Source of the DNA: Hybos culiciformis
Taxonomy: Eukaryota > Arthropoda > Insecta > Diptera > Hybotidae
Assembly: GCA_964007475.1 (NCBI GenBank)
Contig: OZ023274.1
Coordinates: 104,145,372 to 104,209,371, forward strand
DNA length: 64,000 nucleotides
Direction of reading: 5' to 3'
Part shown: positions 14,501 to 27,222 of the stretch, one piece after another
Layout: each line of letters opens with the position of its first letter
How positions within the stretch are numbered: the first letter of the stretch is position 1
Made by a program: the position numbers and the translations under genes
Notes under the pieces: model-generated
Databases searched by the model: none
Told to the model about the DNA's origin: nothing
Seen by the model: the letters and a program-made list of their open reading frames with translations, nothing else

Positions 14501-17500
14501 AAAAATTTCCAATCAAAACGAATTACATATATTTAGTTTGACTTGAACATAAATAATTACGAATTGAATAACCAATTTGAATGTTTTAATGTTTACGTCT
14601 ACGCGAATTTTTCATGGTTTTTAATTCTGAGGTATTACACTTTGTAATTCCAAATTACAAGAAAAATAATAAAACTAAATAAGAAAAATCAAAAGAAAGC
14701 AAAAATCAAAAGAAAATCTTGAATTTCATTTTAAAAAAATAACAATATAAGTTTTCCGCCCTCAACGGAAACATAAGCTTTTTATATTTAGGATAAAATT
14801 TAAAATAAAAGATATAAAAACATGAGTTTTAATTCAGCTTCAATTAAATTTATTATATTTATAATTTATTTAAATAAAATAAAGATGATAAGTGTAAATG
14901 AAAATTTTTGAATAAAAAGGCAATAAAAAATTTATATATATAGTTTAAGAGTTGGCATATTGGCGCTTTAACTAAAAAGGTTTACTATTTTTATAGATAA
15001 TTCTTTTAAATCACTGTTCATAATATAACTTCATATCAATAATTTTCTTTCACGGCTGTCGTCGTAACACCGCAATAAATTTTTAAAGTTAAATTTAAAA
15101 ACTGTTTCCAAAATATCTGTGGCAATAAATTCCAATGGTAAATAACTATTATACCATGCAAGAAGAATATTAAAAGATTATTATACATTTGTAATTTATA
15201 TTTTATTACATGTTTTTAATTTACATACATATTTTTAATAACATTTTTAATTCACTTTCTTTGCTCAATTATATTTATATATGTATAACGGTCATTGAAT
15301 TCATGACGGAATTGAATTGAATTGGTAATTTTTGAATGCTGTTCCAAAATATTGGATTATTAGGCCACAAGGAAATGTACTTTCTGTGATAAATAATTAC
15401 AAATTAAAATATGTTCTCGGACCTACATACACTTTTGAAGACAAATTTTTTCAACATTAACAGCTCTTTGACTGTGAATAACTTCAATATTACTCTATGC
15501 ACGAATTATGAATATGTAAAACATTTTTAATTGTTAATCTTTAACTGCTTTAACAGAATTTTAATAGAATAAAATTTTACTTAAAATCTATCTATATATA
15601 AAGAAAACAAAAAAGAAGATTTAAGTTTGAGAAAATTTATTCAAGCTGGTTGAATACAATTTTGTCGCGCTACACTTACTCAAAATCATTACATTATAAT
15701 ATGTTTGTACGCATGAAGGCTTTTTCATTGAATTTCTTTCATTTCAAAAACACCCGTATATCTTATAAGTATATCGCTATGCATACATGAAAGTTTAATT
15801 TCATTGTATCTTATCTGCTTTGAAAATATACATAATTTTATGTATATACCGTAGTATGTTATATATACATATTTTATTTCATTTTAATTTTAATTATTTA
15901 TTTCGGACAGACAAGAAATTTAATGTTATATTTTCTGAAAATTACTAGTTAAACATAAAATAAAAAATTCAAATATACTTAAACATATATATAGTAGTCA
16001 TCATACATAGGTGCAATAAAATCAGATTAACATTTTGGTTACAATAAAACATAGTTAGAAAAATTAAGTGAGCGTAAAAAAATTAAAAAATTTAATCGAT
16101 TTTTATAATTTTGTGAAAATGTAATTTTATGTTCATAAATTATAAAAAAAAAATAGATAATTCATTGGGGTTCATTAATTATTTGATTATTGATGAATTT
16201 TCTAAAATTCCATATATATATAGAGAAATTACAATGTATAGAAAAGTTATGTTTTTTATGTAGGTATACTTTGTCGAGGTGAGCAAACAATATTCATGAA
16301 ACATTTAAGTGGATGAAGCGGAGGAAAATTTCCTATATTTATTCGATGGAAACCTGGAGAGATTTCGTTCTCAACCAGGATACTGCTAGAAATATTGCTC
16401 AACTTTTGGATTATAATCAGTGGCGTAGCTCGAAATTTTAGGCCCTTATGCCACAATTTTAGGGCCCCTGTGAAAAAATGTAAAAAGTATTAAAGAAATA
16501 CAAAAAAATTCTTTATAATTTTTTTAATACGTTATATTATAAAAGTAATAATAATAATAATAATGAGAAGATTAAATAACTAAATCAAAATTTCTTTTTT
16601 CTAGCTTTTGCATTTGCAAAATCATTAATTAGATCACTCAGATGATCGTCAGATGATTCACCCAATTCATTCAATACATATTTCACTACTCACTATACTT
16701 GCGAATAGGAATTACACTTGTTACAAAAAACTCAATACAATTCTAATGCATTGAAAAAATATTATGAATCATATATTACACTCGTTTCTTTTTTGAGTTG
16801 CACTATCCATATATGTACTGAATAAATAAAGTGTATTCACGAGTGACTTGTAACATAAGTGTACTCATGCATTTCTCTAAAAGCTTCGCTGCTGGATAAT
16901 TAATTGTTCATTCAACTTAAAGCTTGGACTGAATCGATTTAAAAAAAAAAAAAACTGTATTACAAGAGGGCCCCTAAACTTAGAGGGCCCTATGCCTGGC
17001 TTACTCTTGCTATATGGTAGCTACGCCACTGATTATAATGACTTCCACAAACTTTGATGTACAATCAAATATTTGACCCATTTGGGAGACGAAAAGCAAT
17101 TAAATAATAAAACAATTTTTTTATTTAAAATAATTTTTTTTTAATTAGTAATTATTAGTTTCATATAAATAAAAGTACAGAGAGCCGAAAAAATTCCCAA
17201 ACGAAAGACATATAAAAACTTTGGATTTAAAGAATTTTTGTTTTTGTAAAAAATAATTTTGCGACAATATTTTTTTTTCTAAATAAAATTTAACTCATTT
17301 TTATTTTTATTTTAATTAAATAAACATTAAGCGCGCTCATAATTCCCACGCTGATGAATTTTTTATTTGTTTTGTTCGCTTGTATTTTTTTTTCCTTTAA
17401 CTTCTTCAACATTCAACATTAAATCAAAGGTAATAAAAATTTTTCGGAACCTATAATAACTTTGAATGAAGAAAATAAGGAATTAAAAAGAAAAAAAATT

Positions 17501-20500
17501 AAATTTTTTATATTTTTTTTTTTTATTAAATAATAATTCAAATATTTTAAAAATTTTAACCAGAGTCCATCAATAATTGTTTGTTTATCGTTCGTTTTGT
17601 TTTTTCATTAAAATTGGCTTCAAAGGCATGATCTCAATTTCCTGATTAAATGGAAGGCATTTCACATAAAATCCGCATATACAAAAATGGAATTTAAAAT
17701 GATCTTAGTTTTATTTCTAACTATACTGAGAAAAGTTATTTTTTTTTTCTAACTATTTTGTTAGATGAAATTAAAACTATAATTGCGCGCAATTTTTATT
17801 AGCAAACAATAAATATAATATCTTGTAGAAAACATGGAAAAAAAATAGTTTTACAAAAAAATCTTAAAATTGCTAGATAATTTTTTGAACAAAAAAAAAA
17901 CATAGAACTATCTATAAAATAATAGAGACCTCCAAGTTAAAAGAATTAACTGTTGACGGATTGGCATTTTATGAATAACTTTAAAAATAATATTGTGTTC
18001 AAACAATCTTAAAAATTTTGTTAAAGTATCTTTTTTTTATATTATACTTATCAAATTGAAATACGGGAACTTTACTTTAACAGCTTATATTGTTCAATCG
18101 AGAAATTAAAGGCTCAATAACTAATTTTCTATATATCAATGGTTGATCTTGATGTATGTCGCGCTATGAACTTTTATTGAGTATAGGTATTTTTTCTTGT
18201 AAATGCTATCTTCAGTTCCTTTTTACTCATATAGTTCTATGTCATCGAAGAAATATATTCACAATTACAAGATGATAAAAATTTTAGAAATTATACTATT
18301 AATAATTTAAATCTGTACATACACATTAGATATCCCTTACATCAAGGGTCGGCAACATACGGCCCGCGGGCCAGATAGGCCCATTTGGTGTTCTTTTTTG
18401 GCCCTCCAAGATTTTTATTGCCGCCTTGTTATTCGGCCTGATTTATTCTTCTAGGCCTTTTTATAATTTTTTAACTTTTTTACAGCAAAAAAAATTAAAA
18501 CTATCAAAAATTCCATTCAGAACCTCATATTTATATAATTCAGCTTTTAAAAAAATTCTATTACTACAACTTTTTGCATTATTCAATAAATGTTGCATTA
18601 AAAATATTGTTTTCTGCTAAATATTGATCGCCAAATTTTCTGAAGGGCTGCTATTGTTGTAGCATTACGAAATAAAGTAAATGAAAGAATTAATCTCACA
18701 AAAAAATTTAAAAATCTGCATCTGGCCCAGTTGATGAAAGTCTTGCCGACGCTTGCCTTAGATAATTGTACTTATGTTACATTAATTAATAGACTTCATA
18801 TCTAATCTAATTGAAAGCTGACCTTACACTTATAAAAAACATTAACATTTAAGCGCACTGGTCTGAAGAGTTTTTACCTTAAATCAGAAAAAATTCCATA
18901 CTGCTTAAAAATAAGAAAAGTGTTAAATGTTTTAAAGATAAAGCTCCAAGAACCGCCAAAAAATGTTCCTTTCAAAAAGATAACAAATATCTAATGACAA
19001 TATCTCCTCTATTTATGATTTAATTATTTCACAACTCTTAATAAAATCGTGTATTAAAATTCTGTGAATAATATAATGATTTTTAAAGACAAGACCATTA
19101 AGTTTGTGTAGTTTTTTTTTTTTTTAACTAATGTTGGTCATATCATTTACTTAATGAGCACTGTTTACGGAAGCTAAAACCTTTTTTTTTTTCATTGTTA
19201 TAAATGCTCATAAAATTATATGAATAGTACAAAAAACTATGTTACTTACTGTACATTGTATAGTATACGCCCTAAGATTTGTTGGCGATTTTAAATTAAT
19301 TGTATTTCTTATTTGTAAAATTTTGTTTCACAAATTTTCATCCCTGGTATTTTCTTAAATATCCAGTGGTTTGTTCGTCCATCTTTGCTTATATAACTTT
19401 TAAACTATAATATAAATAAAAAACTTCAGCAAAACACATTATTGAATCTAATCAAGTAAATTTTTTTTGTGCCACAATTGAAGACAAGGCTAAGCCAGGT
19501 ACACACCTAATATATTCATATAAGAAAGAAAATACCATGGAAATAAAAACGAGGGCCAATTAAAATTTCATTTCTTAATCAAATATTTTATACGCACTTG
19601 AAAAAGAAAAATAATTTCTATACCAAAAATCGTGTGTAAACACAAATATTATGTTAAAAAATAAAAAATTACAAGAAAAAAAGGAAATTAGTTTTTTTTT
19701 CTCATTAATTTTAAAATTTTCTTTTACTATCCGCATGCCGCGCACTTTATGGTTATTATAGAGAATATCTACATCCTCAGCATAATTATTAAATATTCTA
19801 CATATATTTTTATTATTATAATCTTAATTTACATTTTTTTTTTTAGCTCATATACCCAACACCATCTATATAAGTATATATATAGTGAAAATTTAATTCA
19901 CACTTTTCCTGTTAAACTAAAAAACTAAAAAAAAATAAACTTACAGTAATCTATTTTCAACATATGGTAATCCACATTGATTATAATCAATTACTAAATC
20001 AATTTTATCATCATCATGATACCAAACACCATTACGATTTCTTGATTTATATAAATTTTTTAAATTATCATTTTCATTAAAAATTTCTCGTGTTAATGAA
20101 ACATTTGCATGCTGCTGCTGCTGCTGCTCATTATGTTTTCTAATAAAATTCATTGATTTTTCATTATTATTATTATTTTGATGTTGATGTTGATGTTGTT
20201 GCTGCTGCTGTTGTTGATGATATTGAAATAAATTTACATTTTTACTCATATTATTATTATTTATAACAACATCTGTTTCTATTGCATTATATTGCATTTC
20301 ATTTCTATTATTAATCTTAAATTTCTGTTTATCATTTATATAATTTTGTTGTAAAATAATTCCAATAGTTTTTCCATCATTATTATTATTATTATTATTA
20401 TTATTAGTACTATTATCATCATCACCACTACAACATGGTAATGAACATAAATCACTAATAATACTATTACTACTGCCGCCATCACAATATGAATTTATTT

Positions 20501-21281
20501 GACTGCTAGTAGTACTAATATTACTTAAATCATTGCTTAGAAATTGAATGTTGACATTATTATTATTACTATTATTATTAGTATTATTATTATCATCGAT
20601 TGGAATTGGATTAATAAAACCAGTTGTTGTTATTGCTGTTGTTGTTAATTTCTCTACTGCCGCTGTTGTTAATATTGCTGTTGCTGCAGCTGTTGTTGTT
20701 CTCGTTTTTATTTCATCTAATTTTAAAAATTTATTTTTATCATACATGCTGCTGCTGCTACTTTCGAAATGGAATTTTTTATTATTATTATTAGTTGAAT
20801 TATTATTATTATTAATAATTTTAATATTATTTTCACTTGAATAATTTATTTTATTTGGTATTATTATTTCTTCAGGGTATATTCTGGATTTTGCAGAAGA
20901 AGATGATGATGATGATGGTGATAATAAAAATTCATCATCAAGTATTTGGACTTTAGCATTAGGACTTGTTATTTCATTAAGTGATTCAATGATTTTTTTA
21001 ACATCATAATTATTATTATTACTATTATTACTGTCATTATTATTATGATTTAATTCATTGTCATTAACATTCATATCCATTGAATGACAATGTTGTTGTT
21101 GTTGATGTTGTTGTTCCTGTTGTTGTTGACTATTATTATTATAATGTTTTTTATGATAAAAATTTTCACTTAAAGATTTATTATTAGATTTTTTCATTTC
21201 TAAATTATTTTTATGTTTGTTAAATAAATATTTTGTAGTCATTTTTAAATTAACTGGTATTGCAATTGGTAATGAAAACAT
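7263..21281 (-). CDS. prickle (pk): Prickle, planar cell polarity PET/LIM protein (5 coding exons)
   Basis: Prickle is a cytoplasmic, membrane-recruited core component of planar cell polarity that works with Van Gogh against Frizzled/Dishevelled. Coding exons on the minus strand are 21281-19945, 11508-10950, 10809-10681, 8766-8563 and 8501-7263. All junctions are GT/AG and phases match, giving 3468 nt and 1155 residues. Residues 1-445 are Asn/Gln/Ser-rich. The PET domain (about 570-675) contains [20 protein letters not shown]. Three LIM domains follow from about 673. The tail has a run of seven arginines, a [10 protein letters not shown] stretch, the [17 protein letters not shown] block and a terminal CVIS CaaX box for farnesylation. 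The family is certain from the PET/LIM/CaaX order and near-identity to fly Prickle that I recall. The first exon is probably one of several alternative 5' exons, as fly prickle has isoforms differing only at the N-terminus. Confidence 0.96.
8563..8766 (-). CDS. prickle (pk): prickle exon 4: LIM domain 1
   Basis: A 204-nt phase-0 exon encoding [16 protein letters not shown] through KPRCAACDE, with the zinc-binding Cys/His pattern of a LIM domain (including [12 protein letters not shown] and YCGRHHAE). Bounded by acceptor TTTTTAG and donor GTAAGT. Confidence 0.95.
9029..9403 (+). mobile_element. MITE, diverged relative of family A
   Basis: TTA-flanked element in a prickle intron with ends TAGCGTGTCTGCACTGGCA and, inverted, TACCCTTTCTGCACTTGCA. 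Both ends then share a GTCTTAA block. The interior differs from family A, so this is a sister family using related terminal repeats. Confidence 0.75.
10681..10809 (-). CDS. prickle (pk): prickle exon 3: second half of PET domain
   Basis: A 129-nt exon in phase 0 on both sides, from acceptor CTAG to donor GTAAAT. It encodes [20 protein letters not shown] through LLSDNKSCKE, the conserved end of the PET domain. The Cys of the final SCKE pairs with the first Cys of the next exon to make the opening C-x2-C of LIM1. Confidence 0.93.
10950..11508 (-). CDS. prickle (pk): prickle exon 2: linker and first half of PET domain
   Basis: Starts after acceptor TTTCAG, one base completing the codon left by exon 1. 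It encodes [18 protein letters not shown], a helical-looking linker, then a Ser/Pro/Gln-rich region and the conserved [18 protein letters not shown] start of the PET domain. It ends LPPQDNE before donor GTGAGT. An internal ATG at 11411 could start a shorter isoform without the Asn-rich exon. Confidence 0.93.
13063..13444 (+). mobile_element. MITE family A, copy 3, in prickle intron
   Basis: Third close copy, same orientation, inside the intron between prickle exons 1 and 2. Flanks TTA on the left and TAA on the right. It carries the three-fold TGTCTGC unit near 13270-13330. Confidence 0.85.
16256..17085 (-). pseudogene. Possible transposase-like relic interrupted by the hAT MITE
   Basis: If the MITE and one duplication copy are removed, the minus strand reads an about 80-codon open frame: [18 protein letters not shown], then [19 protein letters not shown] and [14 protein letters not shown]. 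The first segment looks like a helix-turn-helix of Tc1-type transposases (V.QMA.IF.CS pattern), but this is a weak resemblance and I see no DDE motif. Confidence 0.22.
16418..17031 (+). mobile_element. hAT MITE with CAGTGGCGTAGC ends
   Basis: 614-bp element starting CAGTGGCGTAGCTC and ending GAGCTACGCCACTG-like (GTAGCTACGCCACTG), with an exact 8-bp target duplication ATTATAAT (16410-16417, 17032-17039). The end sequence and 8-bp duplication are standard for non-autonomous hAT transposons. GGGCCC-rich subterminal segments at both ends. No transposase. Confidence 0.93.
18343..18755 (+). mobile_element. hAT MITE with CAAGGGTCGGCAA ends
   Basis: Begins CAAGGGTCGGCAACATACGG with a GGCCCGCGGGCC block and ends TTGCCGACGCTTG. 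Flanks CCTTACAT (18335-18342) and CCTTAGAT (18756-18763) are an 8-bp target duplication with one change. The GGTCGGCAA..GGCCCGCGGGCC start is typical of hAT elements. Lies in the prickle intron 1. Confidence 0.9.
19945..21281 (-). CDS. prickle (pk): prickle exon 1: Asn/Gln-rich N-terminal exon
   Basis: Open for 445 codons from ATG at 21281 (start MFSLPIAIP). It ends at a consensus donor GTAAGT with two leftover bases (CT). The next exon at 11508 supplies one base, so the frame closes exactly. The exon is dominated by Asn and Gln runs encoded by ATT/TTG/CTG trinucleotide tracts on the plus strand, with Ser and Thr/Ala patches. The segment [13 protein letters not shown] resembles, from memory, a short NARV..LDDPFL stretch in the long Spiny-legs N-terminus of fly Prickle. 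The Trp-rich start of Spiny-legs is not seen. A pyrimidine-rich stretch ending in AG directly precedes the ATG, so an upstream exon cannot be excluded. Confidence 0.8.
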
Positions 21282-24200
21282 CTTGATTTTAAAAACAAAA
21301 TAAAATAAAAAAAATCAGTATGATAGTAGCAATTTTTTTTTTGCTATTATAAGATTTTTATTTATATATATAAAATTCAATCAATGTGATTTAAATCGTT
21401 AGAATAAATGATTTACGAATGTAAAATTGACCGTTAGTCAATTAACCGATTTTTTTCTATTAAAACGAACTAGGTTTTCATTTAATGAACTATACGTTTT
21501 AATGTACATATACATATATATAATATGAACATAATAATTTCAATTAAATAATTAAAAAATAATAATAAATAACAAGTTGTAGAAGAAAACTTGAATGATT
21601 TATCAATTAATTCTATTTATCTTCTGTAAAAAAAAGAAAAAATAACCAAACTATGTCTATAATTTTCAAATTATTAAATTTATATATATGAAAAGATTTA
21701 TTGATTTCTAAATATTCCAGAAATAGTAAGAAATTTATCAATGAAAATTAAATTTCGTTATATAGAAGAGTTGATATTCACACATATACATTTTTGCTTT
21801 ATAATGAACTTTCTTGTTATGGATTTACACTTGACACAAAGGTGCAGCTTTCACTTTGTTTAGAGAATAAAATTGGATTATTTAACAAAACAAGAAACCA
21901 AACAAGTAATTTTAAGTTAGAAATAGTTAGGCATAATTATTTCATCAATTTTCAACTAATTTCTTTAATTTCAAACATATCTTTTAAAACCACTTTAATA
22001 TATTAAATTATCTTGAAAATTTCTTATCGCGGATTTATAATTAAAATTGGAAGAAAAAAATATATATATATTTTTAATATAAAGAGAACAATTTATAGTT
22101 AAAAGTAAATTTGCATTTCAAATTCCTTAAAAAAAATTTAAATATTATAGAGAAAAGTTGTACACAAATAAGGCTAGTTTGCTTCATAGCGCTCAGCAAA
22201 AAAAAAAAAACCATTAAATTTATTAAAGTGGAACTTTTTAAAAATGATAAACATCAAAATTCTATTAAAAATATAAATAAAATTTTTAAAACATATAAAT
22301 TCAATTATTTATATGATTTTTGTTTTGTTAAGAGTAGTAGTAGTTGGTTGACTCTGTGTAGCGAAATAATGTGACAAATAAAATGTGAATGATTCAATTA
22401 TATCATATTTTGGTCCTATGGAAAGTTGGTGAATTTAAATTTGAAATTTTTTACAATACAAAAAGTCTTAGCAGTATCATTTTTCTAGCATTATTCAGCT
22501 TAGGCGTTTAGCGATAGATTTTAATAAATATTTTTTTGACATCTCTAAGATATGGGGTTTTAAATATGAAATATGAATAATATTAAGCTTTGCCCCAATC
22601 TATAATCTTCATTAATTGTTTAATTTGTTTTTCAAATTCTTTTTGATTACTATTTTGAATATCAAACTTTTATTGAAATTTCATTTCATCATTTTTGATT
22701 AAACTCATCTTATAATTTTCAAGGAAAAGTTTTTCGTTTTTTTTTAATCAAACATATTATAAAATAACCCTTTTTCAATAATCATTTTATATAATCAATT
22801 ATAAAATTATGCAAATTTCAATATATAATTTTATTATTAATTTAAGCTACTGTATTAATTAGCTATTAATTATAATTAATAATTATATAAATTTGAATAA
22901 GCAATTTAATATATTAGCTCATAAATTTAATAATTTAAAAAAACAAATATTAAATTTAGAATACTGGTATTATAATATAGAAAATATCTTTTATATGAAT
23001 TCTTGTATAGAGTTATTTGAATTTTGATATGCTTTTTCGAAGAAAATATAATAATAATGCTAAGCGTGAACACAAATTTTTGACATTAAGATTTATAAAT
23101 GAGACATTATCATTTTTGATTTTAAATAAAAATTGAATTATTCAAATTTTTTGTAAAATTTCGTCACTGAAAGAAAATTCTTTATGCAATGTGTAGTTCT
23201 TATACCTATTCATATCTCTGTTTAATTTTTGTAAAATTAAGAATTTAACTTCAAAAACTTCTAAATGTTAAACCTTACAAACATTATACGAAATATTATT
23301 TTTCTCTCAACATTACAAAAATATTTTGGTTTCACTTTTATGTAATGAGATAATTCGGAGATAATTATTGAAATATTGTTTCATTAAAATCTATTCCAGC
23401 TAGCAATCATAAAAAATATAACGCCGTGGATTATAAAATGTATTCTAAATATGTATTTTATAAAATAGAGCCCCCAAAAATAATAATTTTTTTTTTTAAA
23501 TTATGTTCCTGAATATAACTTTTCATTCCTAAATGAAAAAAAAAAACTAAAACCCAAAAGTTGACGAACAGGAACGACATTTCCGTTTCATCAACAATAT
23601 TTATTATTTGTTGCTACCTTCTTATGAAAAAATACATACATCATAATGTCATAAAGTAAATATAAAATAAATTTAGTAAAAAAAAAAATTTTTTTTTAAC
23701 TAAAATCCAGAATAAAAAATCATGTTTACAAAATAATAACAAAAATTCTACGGACTACTGAATTTTGGTGAAATAAATTTTCTGAGTGTATTTTCCCCTT
23801 CATAAAAAAAAATCATATATAAATTCATTCATTCATTTAAAAAAAAATTCAAAAATATGTTTAAAGTTTCTAAATTTTAATCATATATTCATGTTATAAT
23901 GTTACATTCCATAACTTTACAAGGATGAAAACATAAAAAAAATAATTTTTTTTCTGCTATATTATTTTCAATTAAAATGCCAATAATTATCAAATTGGCA
24001 ACAAGTTGGAAAAATAAAAAAAAATAAATTTTCTCATAAAAATTACATTTTATTATTTTATGCAAAAAAAAAAAAAAAATTGGCGCTAAAATATTGATAG
24101 CTTAAATTGACTTTAATATAAAATCTCTTATTTAAAAATCTAGTGAATAATATATAGGAAAATAGTTAATTTTAAATTAGTTATGAATTTAATTTTTTTT

Positions 24201-25616
24201 TTTCACTATATGCAATTTTGGAACACATTTATTTATTTATTTTTTAGATTTAAAATATTTATTTTATTAACTATTCTGCGAAGAATTTGTGTATATAAAA
24301 CTTAGACAATTATCAAATTCTGACTCCCCCTATTAATGGGATATTTTTGCGAAGCTTTCTAATCATCCCACTCAAACTTCAATCCTTCAATTTTAAGTCG
24401 CCGAATCCTTATTCTTGATTTTGCTTATCAATCCCAAAAAAACATAACACTTTCAATTTACCGCCTGCATTTTAAGTGCACACTATAAAGTTAACCTTTT
24501 ATTCTTTATTTCTGTATATCCATTAAAAATTACATTTTAAAAATCAGAGCTGGTTTATGTTTTTCAAAGTTAAAAAAAAAAAAAAATTATTTATTCAGAT
24601 TTTTATGTTTTGAGCATATTTTTATATTATATATAAAATATTCTGCCTTTTAGATATCTCTACATTTATATATATAATATTTTTATCGGCAATTTTTTGT
24701 CATTTTATTTTCATAAGCATTAATTAAAAAAAATAAAAATAAAATAAACGTTATTAACAAAATAAAAATCTTATCACAATTTTTTATTTTTCCTTTTTAA
24801 TTAAAAAAAAAAAAATAAAATAAATTTACACGAAAAAAAAAAATAACATTTTTTATGCGAGATTTTTATTTACATTTTTGTTGTTTTTATTACACAAAAT
24901 TAAAAAAAATTTCTTTAAAAAAAATTTACGAATTTTTTTTTTCTTTTACCGAGATAAAAAATGTTGTTTTTCCTTTAATTTATTTATTTTTTTTTATTTT
25001 TATTATTTTTAAATGTTTTTTGTGACCAAGTTGCACAATCACCGACGTTTATTTTTTAACTAACAGGTTAATTTTTGAGTAGCTTGAAATAAACCTACCT
25101 GTTCATAATATTAACAAAAAAATAAAAATAAAAAAAAAAATAAAAACAAAAACAACATTATGAAAATCAACCATCTGAAGATGGAAAATATGCTTTTAAC
25201 TTTTTTTTATGAAAGAAATATAAAAAAAAAAAACCTAAACATAACCAATACACTTTAACTATCTGATGATAAATTAATTTAAGATTGAACAAACTTCGGT
25301 TTGGTTTTTCTTATATAATTGTTGAATGGACTGTAGGTCTCTGAAGAAAATAGATTTTTTTTGTGGTTCTATAACTAAAGGCTTAAAAGAAATTATCCAT
25401 TTATTTTCAAAATGAGTCTATCTGCGTCCACTTTTCGTTTAATTTATATTGATGATCCATATCAGAATATTAGAAAAAGAATCTGTTCTCTCAGTTATTC
25501 CATTGATTCATGAATAATTCTATATAGATCGACTGAACAACTCGATAATGGTGTACACGGTAAAAAATCCATCTCTCATTTTGAATCACATTATGTGCAC
25601 ATATACATCCAAAAAC

Positions 25617-25760
25617 AATTATGTAAAATATAGCAAGTTTTTTTCAAAATAATAAAAACAAAATATAACAGTTGTAATTTTATGTGTTGTTTTGAAAAAT
25701 AATTTTGTAAAATATCGTAAGAATTTTTCAAAATAATAAAAACAAAATATAATAGATATT
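25617..25760. repeat. Imperfect tandem duplication
   Basis: TTTTTCAAAATAATAAAAAC with a preceding TGTAAAATATxG occurs twice about 85 bp apart. A/T-rich and non-coding. Confidence 0.7.
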
Positions 25761-26034
25761 TAGTCATAATCATTTTACGGAAAGAATTTTGGAGCAAAAA
25801 AAACCTTACAAATTCACCAGCAAAAACACATCAAAAAATTTTTACTAGACTTTTTTTTGCTTTTTACCTTTTTTTGTTTTTTTTTATTTTTACTTTTTTT
25901 TTTATTTAATTTTTTTTATTTATTTATTTATTTTTTTTTTATTAATTTTTTTTTTTTTTTTTAATTTTATTGTTTTTTTTTATTAAGTTAAATTAAATTC
26001 TTTTTTTATTGGTTTTTTTAATATTTTTTTTTAT

Positions 26035-26104
26035 GCCCGGTTGGAGTTTCGAACCACTGTCCTTAACATTGCAATCCATCAACTCTGCCACTGAGCTATT
26101 GCAG
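26035..26104 (-). other. tRNA-like relic or SINE head
   Basis: On the minus strand a box A (TAGCTCAGTGGC, 26087-26098) and a box B (GGTTCGAAACTCC, 26043-26055) are spaced as in a tRNA, and the 3' side ends CCGGGC. The D stem pairs, but the acceptor, anticodon and T stems do not pair well, so it is not a working tRNA. An unusually long A-rich tract (minus strand) follows at 26030-25850, as expected of a tRNA-derived SINE with a degenerate tail. Confidence 0.5.
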
Positions 26105-26580
26105 TTAATTTACGATAATGTATAAAACAGAAAATATAAGTTCCATATCTATTGAAAATTTTGTTTCTTGTATTAACGATTAAATTATTCAATAAGAAAA
26201 ATAATTTTTTTCAATTTGATCAAATATTATTTTAAATGTGCAAAGAAAAAAAATTAAATTTCAAAACTGAAATAAAAACAATAAATAAAAAAAAAAAAAA
26301 TTAAAATGAAAAAGTTATTTGCGCTCCTGAAATTTAAAATACCAAAAATGTTAAAAAAAATGAGTCAAATAAAATTTGAAAAACATTTATTTTTTATTTT
26401 TGTATTATTTTGAATCACAGTTTTGCTAATTTGAAAAAAACCTAATATTTTTGATAAATGTGTTTGTGTATTTAAAATAAGTTTTTTTCAAATGGCTGTT
26501 CAAAAGTAATTTTTTTCAATTATCAGTCAAAAGTACACAGAGATTTTTAACCGTGTACATTATAATATTATTTTCTAAGA

Positions 26581-27222
26581 CAGTGGTGCCCAAACTACGT
26601 CCCGCTAAGCATTTTATCTGGGACGTTTTGAATTTTATGATTATCTACATCTACTTCCAATTTTAATAAAATTATATTTCTTTTTAAGAATTTAAAAAAA
26701 ATATAAAATAAAAGTTTTCTTATAATTTGTTTATATTTATTTTTTATTTCGTACAGTAATAATTCTTAAACAAGAAAAAAATATTTTATTTTTTTTAATT
26801 TGGCTCTAGTGGATTACTTTTTATACGAATTCATGCATAATTAATTAGTAATTAGAAAAATATAGAAGGCTTATTTTTTTACATTTAAAGCTTGGAATTC
26901 AAAACGACAAGTTATTAGTTTTAGAGACTTTCCCAAAAAATTTATATATTGACACATTATAATTAACATAGTTGTGAATTGCTTATATTTTTAACTGAAT
27001 TAAATGAACTAAAATCAACGCAATGAACAAGAAGCGTAAAATTGATAATAAAATTTTGTTTTTTTTAAATGATTTCAATGATATTTTTTTAAAATATCAA
27101 AATATGTCATTTATTTGTAATATGTAGAGCTAGGTTGAAAGAATGATTTTTTTAATATTTGGCCCCAAATCGTCTGATATTTTTTGAAATGGCCCGTAAT
27201 TACAAAAGATTGGGCACCACTG
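26581..27222 (+). mobile_element. hAT MITE with CAGTGGTGCCCAA ends
   Basis: 642-bp element with termini CAGTGGTGCCCAAACTACG and, inverted, CAGTGGTGCCCAATCTTTTG. Flanks TTCTAAGA and CTCTAAGA form an 8-bp duplication with one mismatch. Non-coding A/T-rich interior. Confidence 0.9.

Larger units (their letters stand above)
11509..19944 (-). other. prickle (pk): prickle intron 1 (8.4 kb)
   Basis: Donor GTAAGT at 19944, acceptor CAG at 11509. Holds a family A MITE (13063), two hAT MITEs (16418, 18343) and a possible transposase relic. I see no other coding exon, although a small alternative exon could be missed. Confidence 0.7.

Noticed and set aside
20548..20844. Leu/Val-rich plus-strand frame
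   Set aside because: It is the antisense of the Asn/Gln/Thr repeat tracts in prickle exon 1; repeat codons read backwards give Leu/Val runs.
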